64,000 nt of DNA from Burhinus oedicnemus (lineage: Eukaryota > Chordata > Aves > Charadriiformes > Burhinidae). The stretch spans positions 1,034,549 through 1,098,548 of the forward strand of contig VFFE01007605.1 in the NCBI GenBank assembly GCA_008921705.1. Reading direction: 5' to 3'. The notes under the pieces were generated by a model. It saw nothing but the letters and a program-made list of their open reading frames with translations, searched no databases and was not told the origin of the DNA. This document shows, in pieces, positions 12,470-25,850 of this stretch; positions within the stretch are counted from its first letter, which is position 1; each line of letters starts with the position of its first letter. A program made the position numbers and the translations under genes.

Positions 12470-12502
12470 CAAACAAAAAAAAAACCCAAAAAAAACCCCA
12501 CC
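12439..12502. repeat. Homopolymer A29 with A-rich extension
   Basis: Twenty-nine A residues at 12439-12467 are followed by blocks of A separated by CCC until about 12502. The preceding 130 bp (from about 12305) is also A-rich with scattered C, so the whole forms a low-complexity purine/A-rich block. No retrogene body is visible upstream. Confidence 0.9.
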
Positions 12503-13532
12503 CACTGATTTTTATTATGACTAATTGAGGTCTGCCCTGGGGAGGGGAGATGCAGCACTGATCCTTGACCACCTCCCAGGAGCATCTTTGTCTCCACTAA
12601 GGGTTCCTTGCAGGAATGCAAACCCACCAACCCTTTTGTACCAAATACAAGCCTTTTCAGGGGATGTTTTCTAAGGAGAAATGTTTGTTCTTCATGCTGC
12701 CCAGTATGAGACCAAACGTAGCTGAAGGGAAGGTTGGTTGTAGTTTCCTGCGTAGTGACAGCTTGAGGTATGGGGACCTGCTAATCTTGGGAAAGTAAGA
12801 GCTGTCTTGGAGCACTTCACTAGATTAAACTTGCAGGATGACAAAAATGCATTGTGAGAACATTGGTTTTGAGGTTTTTTTATAAGCGAAGGCAAAGTTA
12901 AATGAAGACAGAAGCTCCTCTCCCCACTTGCCACTTGAGCAGAATAGTTTTTCAGTATCTACCAGACTTCACACTGTGCCCATGATATCCACAGCCAGTG
13001 GTGGTGGGATGGCTTTTGCTAGAGGGAGGAAAATAAGAGAAGTCAGTGGTGATTTCTCTGCTCTTTTCACCTGGTTCAGGTAAAGTCCTTCACAGTGGAA
13101 AGTCTCCAGGGCTCCAACCCAGAAACACGCGATGGGACTGCAGGCACCCTTCAGCAGGGCCTGTCTGCATCTCCCCTTCCTCCCTCTCCAGCCCCAGGAA
13201 GAAACTGCCTTAAAAACTGCTGTGTTTCTGAGGTTAGTTGTTTTGCCAAAACCTTTTGTTGCCAGGCCACCGTGACAATGGTAAACGGAGCAGCGAATGG
13301 TGGTGAAAGAGGCCTTCCTCTTGTTTCCTTCTCAAGGGGGTCTAGGTCAAACCCGCTTATCTCCCTTCCTGTGGATTATCAGGAACTTGTTTGCGTGCTC
13401 CCAAGCCCTGTCTCTTGGGCTTCATCTGCTTTCCTTAAAATGTAGTAAGCTTTTGGAAGCTGCGAGGCATTGATGGCAAAGCGCAGGAGTTGTATTTGGG
13501 TTTTGATGATACAAGCAGCAGGGTTGGGTTGA

Positions 13533-13558
13533 TTTTTTTTTTTTTTTTTTTTTTTTTT
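13533..13558. repeat. Homopolymer T26
   Basis: Twenty-six consecutive T residues. On the - strand this is an A26 tract. No recognisable retroposon body adjoins it on either side. Confidence 0.9.
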
Positions 13559-16500
13559 GTATTTGGGTTACTTCTGAAGCTCGAAGCAGTGAAGAATTTT
13601 CATTTGTGCTTCCAGAAGGAACAATGTAGGTCTTTGTGTGGCTACATATTAATTCCCTTTGTGTGTTTCTACTCATATTTCATCAATAAAAGAAACATAT
13701 TCTAATAAATGTTTTTCTAGTGACATTCAATAATGTATTCTCTTATGAACAAGTTGAAATATATCCATAAATTTTAAGTGGACTCTTTCTTAGAAAGGGT
13801 TGGCTTGAATATTTGAATCTCTGTCCAGTGCTGTAAAATGTAACAAGCATTTTGGATAAGTAGTCTGGGGCCATATTTTACTTCAGTGTGGATGTTTTTT
13901 TTTCTAGTACCCCTAATTTAAATAATCAAATTGATACTGCTTGCATTTCCTAAGCAGAGAAATATTTTTGATGGATGGTATGCTTTCATAGGAAGAGATT
14001 AAAGTAGCAAATGCTTACTTTAATGATGGAGTGAGATACAGTTTGCAGATATTCCTTATAATTTAGGATTTGATAAAAGTCTTTCTAGGTTTAAAGTACA
14101 TTCTTGTAGTCTCATTTCCCATTATCTTGTTGTGGTATAGGGACTATAGTGTATTAAGTGAGGAGCTGGAGTTTAATTTATTATGGGTAACTCTCTCTTA
14201 AAGTCTACTTTCATGTACAGATGGGCTGTAGCACTTTTAAGTGACTGGTGGACAGAATGATCTATTTATTTTTGTTACTGCTTGATAGAGAAGAATTTTT
14301 CCCCAGGGATGTAGTACTGCACAACTGACCTATTGCATTAAATAAATTCTCTGCTTTCCTTCGGAGTAAGCAAACCAGTCTATTCCCAGAGCAATTATGG
14401 ATGCGTGCCCCTTCCCCTTGCTGATTCATACCACATTGGTACAAAGTCTGTAAATAAACAGAGCTGAATTTTTACCTGTTTTACATGGGAATGGTGAACG
14501 TTTGGCTGGCTGAGGGTGATAGGATCCCCGTGAACCATTGCAACTGTGCCTGAGGATGGCCTCGTGGGAAAGACTTGGTGATGAGCATCGCAGACACCAG
14601 GGGCTGGAGAGATGGTTCCAGCCTTGAGTGGTTATAAAGAAATAAAGCGGTAACCATGGCACGAATGGCTTTGAGCATCAAGGAATAGACAAGTACGATA
14701 CAGCACACGGTCTCGAGCTACCAGCAATGGGCAGCTGAGGATGGAAATACAGTGCAGCTCCATCTCGATGCTGGTGCTGGCAGCCTGGGCTGTGATGCTG
14801 AGCTGCCTCTGGTACCACGGTGGCATGGGAACCAGTAAATATAGAGCAGCATTTGCTCTGTGGATGAGATGATTAAAGCAGCTCCTAATGCTAATTCTCA
14901 GCCCTGTTCCAGATTTCCTTTCTAGATTTTACAAACTGCTGTTTGTGGGAGAGCCCAGTTTATCTTGATATCATCTGAGCGCTTGACATGAGCACAGATG
15001 TTGTTGACAGAAACTCCCAAAGAATTGGCACCAGATCTGCTGCTTTGCCTCTCTTTATTGCGCCTCTATTCCCCTAATGAGCAGACACACTCGGGACTGA
15101 GAGGAGCAGTCTGGCCTTCTGTCTTCAGCACACCTGACACATCTGCTGGCTTATTTCTTTATGGATCGTTTTCCCCAAAGAAGACTTTGTTCTCATCCCT
15201 GGAGTTTTTCTTTGCTTTAATTCCCTTTGACTTCCCACCTTCTGATAAGCATTTAAAGCAAAGAATTATGCAATAGAGAGATGAACAACCTAAGCCCTGT
15301 TCCCAACATGTTTTAATGAACAACAGAAAATGAGAAGGAAGTAACGCTACTGCCAAACCCTAATGTATGACATAAGTTCCAGAAAACATCATGAACTCAT
15401 ACATGTAGTCAGTTCTAGTGCTCAGGCTTAGGATTTTATGGGAAAGCTGATGTCTGCAACAGCTTTCTTAACAAATGATGTCAGGCAGTGGTCTAAAATA
15501 GTCAAGAATTTATCCTCATTTTGCTTCAGATGGTGACAAACTTAATCCTAAAGTGAGAACCTGTTAAACTTGGATTTGAAGTTGGATATAGTTACCTTTA
15601 ATGCACACATTCAGCCTATTAAGCCTTGCCTCTGGTCATGGGACTATATAGGAAAAACTCTGGAAAGTAAATTATTTATTCCTTGGTTTTGATTGCAAAA
15701 AAAACCCCTGTTTTCTTTTCTTATAGCTTCAGGTCTTGCTTATACTGCATAGTAGTTACACTTCATAACAACTTTATAATATACAAAATTGACTTGGCAT
15801 TAAGTACTTGGCTTATAAAAGGAATACTTTAGCCTGCAAGTGCTGGTGTTCCTGAGACTCAGGGGTATTGATTATTCCAAAGCATGCAATGATTTCTGTC
15901 ACTCAAAGTTTTAAACTTAAAAACAGAAAGCAAACCTTTCCTAAATGTGTTCCTGTGTCTGTTCTGTGAAATGGGAGTGCTGCTCCTCATTACCAAAAGG
16001 GATCCTCTGAAAATATTTTGTATGCAGATGCCCCTAATAGTTGGGTTTTGAATGCAAGTGTCAGGACAGCCTTCCACAAAGCATTGTGGTTATGAAGTTG
16101 AAGAGCACAAAAAAAGCAGTGTTGAATTTTATCTAATGGATCACTGCTGTAGATAAGTCTAAAGCCTTCAATGAAATGCAACAGCAGATTCCCCACCAGC
16201 CTTAGTATTGTAGAGTGTCTTATTAGCTGCTAATAACGTGGAGTTTTTGTTGTTGAATTTGATTCTGAAATCGATACCCCACTATCCTGTCCCATGTAGG
16301 CCAGTAGAAATCCCATCAGAATTGTGCCAAACCGCACCTAAGACTTCTTGACTTTCCCCAGTGCTGAGTCCATCTGTAGTGTCTGGTTTCATGGGCAGGA
16401 AAGCAGAATATCGTGTGGGCTTTAAATGATAAACAGCTGTCAATCCAGACTGTGTGCTTTTATTGTTTTTATCTATTTTCTGTCTCAAAACCTGGTACTG

Positions 16501-18846
16501 CATTTTAATTCTTTAGTCTTCTTTCTGTGTGAACAAGAGACCCACATCTTTGGAGTATTAGAAGGACATGAAGTCATTTGTTGTGATTATTTTCAAAATG
16601 AATTATTTACTGTTTTTGTCATAAAACATGACAGCTTGAAAGAAACTTGTGCCCTATCCAGGGATAGCTGGGTCTTCCTCAGTTACACGTACAGCCTCGA
16701 GCTTTTGTGTGATCGCTGAAAGCAGCTAATAGGACATCTGAGGAGTAAATTAAGTCCATCCCTTTGCCTGTATCTTTTCATTATTAGCAGCAGCATTTAA
16801 TTAAGAACCGCAGAGCCTGAGATGCTAACCCAAACTATAGGAAGGTACGCCTTGTCCTGAACAAACGACTGTTTAAACAAATGAAAAACACTTTGAAGAG
16901 ACGTAAGCACAGAAAGAAATGACTTACTGAAGGCTACATACAGCATCGTAACCTTGAGCAAGTTGCTACTGAAGGGCAGCAGTGAGTAAACCCAGGCTTC
17001 CTGGGGCATGGCCAGGTCTTCTGCCCCATGGATCAGGCTCTTCTGAGCTTTATTCTTTATCTCAAGTCACCCTGGCACTCCCGCTAGGAGTCACTGTAGA
17101 GGTTTTCCGTTTACCGCCCCTTTCTGATGGCTTCTTGGCACGTGCTGCCCATGTAGTCTCGTCTCTGCCTCCACAGTTGCTGCCCACCTCTCTCCTGAGG
17201 ATGCCTTGCACGCCATCTCTGCTTGCAGCCGAGTTTTGGGGAGCCAGGGCTGTCACCAACACTACTGTCTCTGTCAGCTGAATGAACTGTTTCTGTTGAG
17301 TGAGTGCTCTTCGCTTCAGACCTCTCTTGAGAGCTTTCTTTTCTTCCTTCTCTTTGAGTTCTGATTTTACTGAGTTTCTCTTCATGTATGTTGTTTTAAG
17401 CTGATAACTTTGCCCTGTTGAGACATTTTGAAACTGTACAGGAATTGATTAATCTGAGCACTGGAACAGTGCCATTAACAAAATATGCATGCGGGTTTCT
17501 GTGTTTTGATCAGTACAGAAAGACTAGTAGTTGTTAATTGTTGGGGGGTTTTTTCCCCAATAAAAATTTTATTTTAAGAGATGTCAAATACCTCTCAGAG
17601 CCAAGGAGAGGTTTGTTCTGAGTCAACTGAAAAATAAGATCCTAAATACCAGTAGGAGATTTTTCTAATCAGGTTTGTTGATCATATGTGAATGTAGCAT
17701 GCTAAAATGGAACTGTTTGAAACACATGCCATTTCTTGGATTATGGTAATTATAGAGCAGAGAAAAACTTAAGCTAGTGGAAAAATGAATTTGTACTTGA
17801 CAATTTACATACTGAAGTCCAGAAACAATAAGATGTACTTGATGTGCAAATAAACAGATTCTCCCCTCTGATGAATTCGAGTGGCGTAGCTCCAAGCACA
17901 ATACGTTTCCAAGGAAGATATTTTCAGCAAAAAAGCATGGGTTTACTACTTGTTTTTCTTTTCATCCACAGAGAATGTACATTTTGGGGAATTACAAGGG
18001 TCTTGCTAGAAACTATGCCAATGAATGGACTTTTGTGTTGTCTTTGGCAGCCAACCAGGGAATAATTCTGAATTAGTTTTGAAGGTCCTGTTTCTAAGAA
18101 GTCATAGCAGACCAAGGTCAGGGTTGGAATGACCCAGTAAGGCAGGATACAAAGGCCATTTTGTATCTTAAACTATGCCTGTTTTGGCATGCTAATCTCA
18201 CTGTGTGTGTCAAATTCTGCTAATTATGCCTGGGCACCTGTGTGAGCAAGATAGTGCTTGCGTGGGCTGGTGGAAAAGGATGCAGCAGAAGTCCTTGACA
18301 CAAGTACGTCTAAGGAAGAAAGTGATGGTGCATGTGGTATTGTTGGAAGATTGCTGGGGGGACACAAAATGTTGATTTTTGTGACTTTAATGTCTTTGAT
18401 AAAATATTCTGATTTAAAAAAGAAAAGGTCTGGCTGAAGAATTAATCAACAGGAAAGGTTGGTTGGTGTAAATAGCATTTATTTCTTCTTTGGCCATCTA
18501 ACTCATGAACAAACTACACCAGGAATGCACTGCTCCTGACTGTCCAGGCAAGAGGAGGGGAGTTGGGGCAGCAGCCTTGGCTGCTCAGCATCAGCAGAGT
18601 ATCCAGAGGGACAGGGATGGATGCCTGGAAGTTTAGCACCTCCTTTTTATCCCTCTGTTTGCTCAAGGTCTAATCTTGGAAATGCTAATGGGAAGCAAAG
18701 AGCAGGCTGCTGTGGAAGGGAAGGAGCCTTGTAGTGGGCTTTTGAGAGTCATAAGGAAGAGCTCCTGGTGAGGTATCACCCAAGCTTTGATCTCTCTATC
18801 ACTGGGGCTTGGTGGAGATGATTTTCTTCTCCTCACTTCCATGAAA

Positions 18847-18862
18847 GGGAAGGAAGGAAGGA
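18847..18862. repeat. Short GGAA microsatellite
   Basis: Roughly four GGAA units in a purine-rich stretch. ETS-family proteins bind GGAA cores, but so short an array is more likely just a microsatellite. Confidence 0.7.
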
Positions 18863-19108
18863 ATAATATGAGTCTGTAGCTTTGAATTCATGAGTGAAGA
18901 ACTGAGTTACCACCTCTGTCAGCCAAAAGTCAGTTGAAAAGGTTTTCAATTTGCTACCACCCCCCACCTGAGTAGATCTGTATTATACAGTATATTGCAA
19001 AGCTGGTGGGATATCACTGCAAAGTCTGTCTTTTGCATGTACATATGTGACTTTACATATATAACGATGCAATTTATTTGTGTATGTGTGTGCAGAAGAG
19101 TTGCATCC

Positions 19109-19135
19109 ATATATATATATTTTTTAAAAAAAAAT
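19109..19135. repeat. AT dinucleotide repeat and A/T-rich tail
   Basis: A run of about six AT units is followed by a T6-A9 block. Interrupted TG-rich sequence lies just upstream (about 19078-19093). Confidence 0.8.
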
Positions 19136-19433
19136 AAATGGATGTTGTAATGAACATCTTTCCAGAAACTAAAAACATGAATTTCCTGCCTTTTTGCTGC
19201 TTATTTAGTGCAAAATATCTGAGAAAGGTGGAGTGCAGGTGCATGTAGAGGAGTGCTGGCCACAGCCCCAGCTCCACGTGCTCCATCATGTGAGGAAACC
19301 CCGCTGTCCTCGTGAACCTCACTGCAGCTGGTGATGCTCTGTGCACATACTGGGTCTGCAGATCGGCTTGCGTGATTGCAGCCCATGTTTCATGTTTGGG
19401 ACGACTGTAAAGTCTGTAATATGACAAACGTTT

Positions 19434-19447
19434 AAAAAAAAAAAAAA
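19434..19447. repeat. Homopolymer A14
   Basis: Fourteen consecutive A residues in unique sequence. Confidence 0.85.
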
Positions 19448-22328
19448 CCTCTTCCACGGAATATTGTGCTGCTTAAACACTGAAGTAATTTTGATTTACT
19501 ACATAATGAAGTTATACGTGGCTTTGAAATATTATGTGCGTAGTTTACCAAGAGGTCCTTCCAAACTTTTTTTATTCCTACCACAAAGTATCACGACTGT
19601 GGAATGGCTTGTATTTGGTCTGTGGTTTTGCAAATAGACTCTGAGACTGGAGTTTAAAAGACAACAACAACGAAAACCTCAGAACTTCGAAACATATCCC
19701 TAGCTCTATTTTAGGATCCAGAGCTACAAAGGAGCTGGAAGAAGCGGGAGCCAAGGTCTGCTCTTGGTTACCCTGCTGAAGTAGGGAGTTATTTCAAGCT
19801 GTCATCCAACCGATGCTTCTTGCAGCAGCAATGCCGCATAAGTAGCATCTGCCGCTCTGCGTGGTGAAACAGGCTGGGAACTGACTTGGTTACTGAAAAT
19901 AACATGTGGAAATGGCTCTTTGAGTCTAGGCCAGGTCCTGATCGGGTACCATCGGCGTTGCCGTCCAGGGAAATGCTTCTCATGCACACTTAGGTAGTTA
20001 CAGCAGTCCTCTTGCCTGCATGCAGTAACCAAGGCTGTATGCGTCCAACAGCTTGTTTTCCAGAAAAAACCATCTGAAAACCTCAAACCTGCTGCTGTGA
20101 AAAAAGGGCAGGGGGATGCATCTGAAAGGTAGAGTGTGCCATAGGTGAGAGAGGCCATGTTGGGCCTCTTTGTCCAGTCCTACTCATGGATGTAAGTGCT
20201 CAGTGCTGGGGTGGTACTCAGCTGTGCCAGGCTGACTGAGGCTCTTGGACTTGATTTACCCAGGAGAGATCAGCTCAGAAACGTAGCATCTGGTTTTTGG
20301 CTTGCTTTTACCTAGGTTTTCAGCTGGGTTGACAAAGGCCCATGGAAGCCCACAGCAATCTGCCCTGGGCCATGTGGTGAATCAATGGCTTATTTTAGTT
20401 CTAAAATGATCACAAGCCCTTCTAGGTTGTGGTCCTGGTAGTCATTGCTAAAGCTATATTAACTTTATTAAAATACACAGATGTCTTTCACCTTAATAAG
20501 CCAGTAATTCCCATATTGTTTGGAAATGCAGAGAGGCGAATCCAGCTGAATCTCAGTGTTGCTGGAGTATTATATTTATAATTACTAAATTTGATCTCCT
20601 TAAAGCACAATGTGTTCATGTTTCACGTGGTATGTGAAATATTGCCTGGACAGTGAAACCCAAAGAGCCAAGGGATGAACTGTTCTTTACCTGCTGTACC
20701 TAAAGCAAGTTTATCTCAGGAATACCAGCCGAATGCAGAGCTGACTCTTGTATGGGCAATTTGGGAGCTGCTCACTTTTTTTTAATTGCTGAAAGCTTAT
20801 TGTTAGCACCAGGGTATCCTGTGCGAAGAGGCACTCTTTCTGTGGTTTTCCTTTTGGAAATGCTCCCACGTTGCCTGAAAGCGCAGACACGCTGCTGTTT
20901 AGTTGAGCCTCTCCAACTCACGGAGCAGGAGGCTGTGTTGTGGTGCTGCTGGCTTTCTTGCTGCGGCTCTGGAAAATGACCCAGGGACCCAAGACGATAC
21001 AAATACCTTTGCTTTAGTGTGACATGGCAAGCAGAGGTGTCTGGTCTCTGTCAGATCTTACGGGGAAAAGGGTTTTGCTAAGGGAAGCTGCATATCTGCC
21101 CCCCAGCTGGACTGGGGCTCTTGGCTCGCCAAAGGGTGCTGTCAGGGATGGGAAGCACATCTCAAAAGCAGAGTTCAGAAAGAGAGTGAGTATTAGTGGG
21201 GAAAAAATACGAGCATCAGTGCGTTATGCTTTTCTGTAGCACCTGGCAGTCTGGGGTCTTGTGGGTGCAGCTCCGTGCCCATCTCTGGTGCGGGCTGTGG
21301 GTGCTGCTGCGTGCCAAAGCTGGAGCTGAGCCATGCTGTGAATCTCCTGCAACCTTAAATAATTCAGATCAGCTACACATGGGTGTTTAGGTTGCTCTGC
21401 AGTTGGTTTATTCCATTCACATGCTGTTTTCATTATACCTTACAGCCTTACTCCTTTTTTTCTTTCTAGGGGAGGGAATAGAAAGAGGAACAAATCCAAA
21501 ACTAAAATTAGTCATTTGAGAGTCCAAGTTTGGTTTTAATTTGTTTGCAGTTAGGGTGGGTTTCGGCTGGAGGAGGTTTGCTGAGGGGAGGGAGCTGCAA
21601 AGATGAGTTGTGGGGGGACGTTGATGTCTCTTCTCCCTCGATGTCCACATAGTACTCTTGCGGTCATACCTAGGCTAATGTAGCACCAAGATCTTGAAGT
21701 TTTATTAGGGTTTTCCTCCCCTGGCTCTCGTCACTTGTGGTGTTTATGTGGTGGAGATGAGTTATTGCCAAGCCACCTTCATCAGCACTCACAAGCACCT
21801 TGGTGCTTGGTGCTGGGGTGGCTCATGTCCTCATGCCCTGTCATTGCTTCATGCTGGAGCGCCTGGTGGGATAGGCTCCAAGCAAAAAGCTAGCGCAGGT
21901 CAGATATGGTCCAGGTGTCATCCTCCATTTGCCTCCCTGATGCTGATGTGTTTTGGTGGGTATTTCTGAGACTCAGTCAATGGCGTGTCTATGTCATCAT
22001 CGTGTCCTGTTAATGCTCAGAAATCATGATATGTTCTCCAGCGTCATGGTGCCACCTGGGAAAATGGCACTGGTCTTGGGTGAGACAGTGATGGTTTGGT
22101 GCATGCCAGGGGGATTGGTGTGTGCTGCAGCCTTGTTTTTGATGGGGTGCCCAATCCCAGGCACTCTTCCCTGCCACTGTGCCACCAACCCTCATCCTGA
22201 CTAAAACTCAGCACACATTATACATCTACACCAATTTGCCAACAAAAGTCTTGGGGAAGGGGCTTCATTAGCTGGGGTTCCTTAATCTCCTCAAATTGCA
22301 GCTTTGGGGATGCTCAACATAGAGGCTC

Positions 22329-22352
22329 TTTTTTTTTTTTTTTTTTTTTTTT
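22329..22352. repeat. Homopolymer T24 at a gap edge
   Basis: Twenty-four T residues run directly into the assembly gap. The true tract is probably longer or continues into the missing sequence. Confidence 0.9.
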
Positions 22353-22372
22353 NNNNNNNNNNNNNNNNNNNN
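22353..22372. other. Assembly gap, 20 N
   Basis: Twenty N characters separate the T24 run from C/T-rich sequence (CCCTTCCTTTTTCC). The real missing length is unknown, because short N runs are often placeholders. Any frame that crosses it is meaningless. Confidence 1.
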
Positions 22373-25300
22373 CCCTTCCTTTTTCCTGGTCCCAAAGTTT
22401 TTCTCTGCAATTGTAAAACTGGCTTTTCCCCACTGCCTGGCTTCTCCTACGGCTCACAACACCGCTGGGAGAGTTGGCCATACTGATCGACAGACAGCTC
22501 CTCCCTGGCAGTGGGCTCAGCGCCAGGCGCTCATTAACACGTACTTAGATCCCTGTTGAATAGTAAAAAAAATAAAATATATATATATAGTTGTTTCCAA
22601 CATGTGCTGGCCCCCTACCAATCACCTGGAGGTAAAATGCATGGTGCCTATTGCTGTTCCTTAATTCCTCACTTTCCCTGCCGCTCCTCTCACAGTCCCT
22701 GTGTGGGGAAAGGCTCCATCCAGCATCCCTGTGTGGTGCAAGGGAGGCAGCAGGAAAATGTGCCAGTGCTGCCCACGCTTCTTGCCGGGGGTTATCGCAG
22801 CTTGAGAGGTTTCAGAAGGTGGGGTCTTGGTCCTGCCGTGGCATTAGCAATCCTCCTGGTGGGGTATAGTAAAGCCAAAATAAGATAAAACTCCTTGATC
22901 TCCCTAATCCTGCCTCACTTCTGGCTGCTCCTGAGCAGGGTTGTGCCTCCCACAAAGCCGTCTTGGTGAGTTGAAAAGTAGCAAGAAACTGCTTTTCTAC
23001 CCCTGCCTGTGGGAACTTACACCCTGAGCTCATACATCTTCCTGATGGGATGTTTCTCCTGGCTGCCAACCTGAACTTTCTTTTCCATTTTCCTAGGGGT
23101 CAGGTAGCAGCACGCACTAGATCACGGCTGTCCTCTCTGCATTTATGCTATCTCTGCTTGGTCAATTCACTACAAGGCCGTGTTCAGGTTTCCTTTAGCC
23201 ACCTCATCGCCTATCTTTTGGGGTTTTTTTGCTGTATGAAGGTAATATTGTGGTTGCAGCAGCACTGAGGAGGGACTTGTTGCCATCCTGGTTTCTGGTG
23301 GGAGCACAGCAAAAATGAGAAAACACTCCTTGTTGGCAGCCTCGTTACACTGCAACCTTTTATCTAATATATAGATCTTTTTATTCACATTTTCCTTGTG
23401 GAATTGCTGCTTCTCTGATTTCTGCCTCCCTCTGAAGAAGTTGCTAGGCACTGGCCTGACCCGACAATAACCATAGCTACGATGCGTCAACTTGCATCCT
23501 GTTGGTGATACAAACACATCCTGGCATATCAATTCAAGCATCAGCTATGTTCATATTTTCTTTTAAATGTTGATAAATCCCCTTGTATAAAATCTAATTT
23601 GAGATTTATAAGGCGAGTTTTGAAGCAGGAAAAACATCTGAGTAGAAACTGAACAAAAATCCTGTTAATGATGTGTTATTGAATTTGACGTCAGTCAAAC
23701 AGTTGTAAAACATGTTACAGTAAAAGTATGCTGAGAACAAAATTACTCACTACCTTTCTGCTCCCGTGATTTAGTTCTTCGATGTGAACGTAACTTTATA
23801 ATACCGGCTTTGTACATATTTTTACAGATTTCTTTTTTAAATACATGCTGTAGAGCATCTTATAAGATCCCTACTGAACACTTTTAACCCCTTCAAAAAC
23901 GTTCTAATAGAAATTTCAGGAGAACAGGCTGTTGCATTTGCTGTAAGTTGTTTCTGATGATGTTTTGTTGAGACGCAGAACATATGTCTGAGAGCTGCAT
24001 GAGTGCCCTTTGGGTGGAAACAGGCTCCACTGTGAGTTTACAAAAAATGATCGAGCCTGGGCAGAGAGAGGAGGGAGAAAACACACTACATATCCTCCTT
24101 CCTCCCACCCCCTTTTCCTCTTTGGCATCAAATAAAGCGATGTCTCATATGGCAGAGTACAGGGTTCCTGATGAGCTTACTGTCTCTATACCACCCAGGA
24201 TGGGCCTGGTTCTTATTGTGCATGCTTGCACACACAGTGTGGAAAACCAGACTCCTTTGCTGAAAAACAAAAGTTTCAAAGCACAGTTAATTCACAATTA
24301 TACACATATTACTTTAGGAGAGAAGCCTGCAGGATGGATGTAACTTTCTTCAAGTGGGATTTCATGCAGCTTAGGATGGAAAAGGAGATGGTGAACTTTT
24401 TCCTTCTTCAGTGAACTGTCCAGCTCTGATCTTGGTTTTCATGGGCTTTCCACACCTTCCCTGCCCTTGCTATTTCATGCACAGCAGTAACCTGTGGGTT
24501 TAGCTTTTGCTGCTCATGTCCTACTCTTAGTAATAAATATAAGCACAAATGCTGTGGCAGAGCTGAGTTACCCAACGGAGAAAGGAAGGGTGCTATGGTA
24601 AGGGGATGACGACTAGCGGACCTGAGAGGACTTGGGTTTGGTTTCTACCTCAAGCATAGTGTGAACGAAGCTTCACAAATTGTTGTCATGTTGTCTCTTC
24701 TCTATAGAGTGCAGATATTATTTCACAGCCTCAGGATAATCAGTGAAATGTGTGGCGGTCGTTCATGGCTCTGGTCTGACTCCAGTACGTGGCCTCCCCA
24801 AAAGCAGGGGAAGGACCTTTGGACAAAGTGTCTTTATAGAGAGAGAAATTGCTTCATTCTCAGCCCTGCTGGTTCTAGGTAAGTGGCAAAGCCAAGGTAG
24901 AGAAGTCAGGCATTTTACCTCTAGCAAGTTGGAAATTGTGTTATTTTTTTTTAGCATTTCCTTCAGGCTCAGAAGCACAACAAGAACAATTCTAGGTTGG
25001 CTTGGGTTTGGCCTGAAAGTGCTGGCCAAGTTACGACAGCGCATTGTCTCCCCAAAGGCAAGGAGGATGGATGTGCATGGAAAATGTCCCAGCTGTGGGC
25101 TCACTCAGCATAATTCACCTAAAATCACCTGAAGTAAATGCTGTCTTCAAAATAAATAAAAGAAAAAGGTAAATTTCTCTTCTTCCCCACCCACTTCTGG
25201 ATGACAGTTTTATGACTCAAGAGATGCAGAACAGGTCTGTGATGGAGTGGACAGCTTGTTTAGAGCTTTTATCTACCTTTAAATCCAAAATGTTGTAACA

Positions 25301-25850
25301 CTGAAGAGTCAGAGCATGCTATAAATGATGGGGATGAGGGAACCAGCAGAAATTTAAGCTTTTTTTTCTCTGAAGAAACCTTGGATTTTACGTAGAGCAG
25401 TTGATGGAGGAATATGATCATGTCTGTGCTAAATATTGCAACAGTGTAATATACTTTAGGTGAATATGGGGTCCAGAAACTCTACTCCAGGGAACGTTAA
25501 AATTGTCTTGGGGGTATAAGTAAGCTGGGTGTATCTGAGGGATTCACTGTTGGACTTGGTTGTGAGAATGTGAATCATATCGGTTATTTGTGGGTCTTTT
25601 AGGGATCTCTTACAGGGCGCTTCAGTGAGGGGTTTATTACTGGTTCTAGATTTGGGCTTGGCACCAAAGCGTTGGGAGAGTCTCGCCATGAGACTTTCAA
25701 CATTGAGATAAAACATTAAGCCCGTGTCGAGTGGTTTTTCCAGATAAATTTAAGAACATTGTGGCATACTTGCAAAAGACAGGGAAGCACCTCTCCAGCC
25801 TGTTTCCATATTGGGAGGCCCCCACACAACATGCCCTGAGCTCCAAGGCT

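Larger units (their letters stand above)
12503..22328. other. Unique non-coding sequence
   Basis: Nearly 10 kb with no recognised gene. It contains a T26 run, a short GGAA tetranucleotide array at 18847-18862, AT and A-run simple repeats near 19.1 and 19.4 kb, and ordinary unique sequence. Open frames such as 13095-13445 (+), 17062-17385 (-) and 19802-20158 (-) show no known domain. A modest rise in CpG occurs at about 19.8-20.05 kb. Confidence 0.55.

Noticed and set aside
12336..12630. Overlapping - strand frames with long Phe runs
   Set aside because: They translate the A29 tract and its A-rich extension.
17062..17385. Lys/Arg/Glu-rich - strand frame
   Set aside because: The charged run comes from a T/C-rich stretch (about 17330-17385) on the + strand, and no domain is recognisable.
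22304..22486. 60-codon + strand frame crossing the N gap
   Set aside because: It contains undetermined residues and a poly-Phe run from the T24 tract.
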